Origin: Oscillospiraceae bacterium
Lineage (GTDB): Bacteria > Bacillota > Clostridia > Oscillospirales > Ruminococcaceae
Length of the DNA stretch: 38,317 nt
Assembly: GCA_017461245.1 (NCBI GenBank)
Contig: JAFTYW010000020.1
Coordinates: forward strand, 1-38,317
Direction of reading: 5' to 3'
Shown here in pieces: positions 36,804-38,317 of this stretch. Within the stretch, counting starts at the first letter, position 1. Every line of letters begins with the position of its first letter. Below the pieces are notes generated by a model, which did no database searches, was not told the DNA's origin, and saw nothing but the letters and a program-made list of their open reading frames with translations. The translations under genes were made by a program, and so were the position numbers.

Positions 36804-38120
36804 TTATCCCTCCTTAATAAGTGATTCTATGGTTTCAAAAAGTCCCTCGCCGTCTGCCTTGCTTATCTTAACGGGAATGTCAAGAGCATTTTCAATATCG
36901 CTAACGGTAAGGTCGTCTAAAAATCTGTCTGTCTGGTGCCTAAGCATAACGTCGGGCAGGATTAGGCAAGAGCCGAGCTCTTTTCCTTTTAGCTGAGCTA
37001 TAATGTCGGTCGCGGTCAAAAGACCTGCAACGGTGATAGTATGTCCAAAATAATCGTTTTCAACGGCAAAAATCTTAACCTTAAGGTTTGGGAAAACGGT
37101 TTTTAGGCGCTCTGCCTGCGCCTTCACAAAGGGTGCGGCGTCAACCCCCGTCGCAACAGAAACCGAGAGTGCTTTGTCGCTTCTGTCTGCATCCTCAATG
37201 CAGAGGTCAACGTCCCTTTCCATACTGCGAATGAGGCCCACTCCGTTTTCAAGCTGCGGGAAATCCTCGTAGTATGAGTAATCGGGCAGGGGAAGGTTTG
37301 CTTTTAAGTAAAATTCGTCGGCGCAGTAAACTGTGCGGCAACCAAATTCCTCTAAAAACCTCTCGCCGTATTTGTCGGCAGTTTCGATAACCGCCCTTGC
37401 GCCAGCCTCGGTGTAGGGGGTAAGGGGATAGAGGTTTTCTCTGTGCTTTGTAAGTCCGACAGGTACAAGCGCAATGCTGTTTAAGGCTGGAGCGAGCTGC
37501 GATAGGTCATTAAGGCTTCGCTCAAGCTCGGCGCCGTCGTTAATACCCGGGCATAAAACCAGCTGGCAGTTAAGAGAGATGCCCGCATCAGCAAACCTTT
37601 TTAAGATGCCGAGCGCCTTTGCGGCGTTGGGGTTAGCCATCATCTTAACTCTAAGCTCTGGGGTTGTGGTGTGAACCGAAACGTTTATCGGGCTTATGTG
37701 CATTTTAATAATGCGCTCGATCTCGTGCTCAGTGATGTTTGTGAGGGTAACGTAGTTTCCGAACAAAAAGGAAAGGCGGGTGTCGTCGTCCTTAAAATAG
37801 AGCGACTCACGCATCCCTTTGGGAAGCTGGTCAACAAAGCAGAAGATGCACTTGTTTTTGCAGCTGTGCTGCTTATCCATAAGATATGTTTCAAAGTTAA
37901 GGCCGAGCTCCTCGTATTCGTCCTTTTTTATGCGGATGGTGTGCTTTTTGCCGTGCGTGTCAACGGTGCGCAGAACAAGCCTTGTGTTTTGCTGCCAAAA
38001 ACGAAAATCCAAAACATCGAAGATCTCGTTTTTGTTAATAGACACAAGACTGTCGCCCGCGGCAATGCCTTTTTTCTCGGCAATACTGCCCTTTTCCACG
38101 TCAAAAATTACAACACTCAT
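36804..38120 (-). CDS. DUF512-family radical SAM protein
   Basis: This 438-residue protein combines an N-terminal PDZ-like domain (about 1-60), a radical S-adenosylmethionine-like iron-sulfur motif C87-x3-C91-x2-C94 (CKNKCIFCFVDQLP), and a C-terminal DUF512 domain containing KTVFPNLKVKIFAVENDYFGHTITVAGLLTATDII and LPDVMLRH. Members of this family are widespread in Clostridia next to der, but their reaction is unknown to me. An in-frame ATG at 38132 exists; I prefer 38120 because GAGGG precedes it at good spacing. A terminator hairpin lies directly upstream (38135-38165). Confidence 0.92.
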   Translation of the reverse strand: MSVVIFDVEKGSIAEKKGIAAGDSLVSINKNEIFDVLDFRFWQQNTRLVLRTVDTHGKKHTIRIKKDEYEELGLNFETYLMDKQHSCKNKCIFCFVDQLPKGMRESLYFKDDDTRLSFLFGNYVTLTNITEHEIERIIKMHISPINVSVHTTTPELRVKMMANPNAAKALGILKRFADAGISLNCQLVLCPGINDGAELERSLNDLSQLAPALNSIALVPVGLTKHRENLYPLTPYTEAGARAVIETADKYGERFLEEFGCRTVYCADEFYLKANLPLPDYSYYEDFPQLENGVGLIRSMERDVDLCIEDADRSDKALSVSVATGVDAAPFVKAQAERLKTVFPNLKVKIFAVENDYFGHTITVAGLLTATDIIAQLKGKELGSCLILPDVMLRHQTDRFLDDLTVSDIENALDIPVKISKADGEGLFETIESLIKEG

Positions 38121-38134
38121 ACTTTCCCTCATAC

Positions 38135-38165
38135 AAAAATAGAGGAGGAAATCACTCCTCCTCTA
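38135..38165 (-). terminator. Intrinsic terminator after rpmF
   Basis: On the minus strand TAGAGGAGGA/TCCTCCTCTA forms a perfect 10-bp stem with a 6-base loop, followed by TTTTTGT. It lies 13 bases past the rpmF stop and only 14 bases before the DUF512 start. No promoter fits between it and that gene. Confidence 0.85.
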
Positions 38166-38178
38166 CGCATTTACACAA

Positions 38179-38317
38179 TTAGTCCTCAACCTTGATGACT
38201 TCTTTGCCCTTGTAATAACCGCAATTAGCGCAAACTCTGTGGGGCATTTTGAGTTCACCGCACTGGGGGCATTTTGAAAATGCGGGAGCGGTAAGCTTCC
38301 AAACGTTAGAACGTCTC
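38179..38317 (-). CDS. rpmF: 50S ribosomal protein L32 (3' part, zinc form)
   Basis: The last 45 residues of L32 are present; the start lies beyond the window. The visible sequence begins [20 protein letters not shown] and continues [21 protein letters not shown], ending KVED. Two CxxC pairs (CPQC and CANC) form the zinc-binding C+ version. This and the zinc forms of L36 and S4 suggest zinc-replete ribosomes. The gene is usually downstream of a DUF177 protein, not visible here. Confidence 0.95.
   Translation of the reverse strand, partial: RRSNVWKLTAPAFSKCPQCGELKMPHRVCANCGYYKGKEVIKVED

Overview
The window looks like a chromosome segment of an anaerobic, spore-forming Gram-positive bacterium of the class Clostridia. 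A gut Oscillospirales/Ruminococcaceae-type lineage is my best guess. The support is: ribosomal gene order with rpsD between rpsK and rpoA, zinc-type (C+) S4, L36 and L32, a zinc-lid adenylate kinase, SpoIVA, a six-subunit Rnf complex, and a GlgC/GlgD pair. I see no phage, transposase, CRISPR, tRNA or rRNA. Most genes are housekeeping or conserved metabolism.

Plus strand, 1-7739: the end of the spc-alpha ribosomal operon, rplR(partial)-rpsE-rpmD-rplO-secY-adk-map-infA-rpmJ-rpsM-rpsK-rpsD-rpoA-rplQ, closed by a strong terminator. 7740-8222 is non-coding and holds a ~200-bp inverted-repeat (MITE-like) element and a promoter.

Plus strand, 8223-15813: an Rnf operon. It starts with an ApbE-type flavin transferase lipoprotein, a small exported NusG-domain-II protein and a Gx-transporter/HepI-like membrane protein. 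Then come rnfC-D-G-E-A-B, a HAD phosphatase and a terminator. ApbE would attach FMN to the SGAT threonines seen in RnfD and RnfG. RnfE carries an unusual five-cysteine tail. 15777-22227 and beyond: glgC-glgD-glgA-glgP and a GH13 glucanase form a glycogen synthesis and degradation operon. A Y-family DNA polymerase and a YolD-like protein follow closely. 25687-28907: a TAXI-type TRAP transporter, made of a binding lipoprotein and a fused DctQM permease, with a hairpin between the two genes.

Minus strand, 28927-38317: spoIVA, secA, a PrsA/parvulin-like lipoprotein, plsY, der, a DUF512 radical-SAM protein and the 3' part of rpmF (transcription order is the reverse of this list). The two strands converge at a shared bidirectional terminator at about 28891-28923. 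The spoIVA-secA gap (30406-30798) is filled with small inverted repeats.

I did not find a convincing undescribed multi-gene system. The most interesting leads are the RnfE cysteine tail with the exported NusG-II partner, the polymerase/YolD pair attached to the glycogen operon, and several hairpins that may tune expression within operons.
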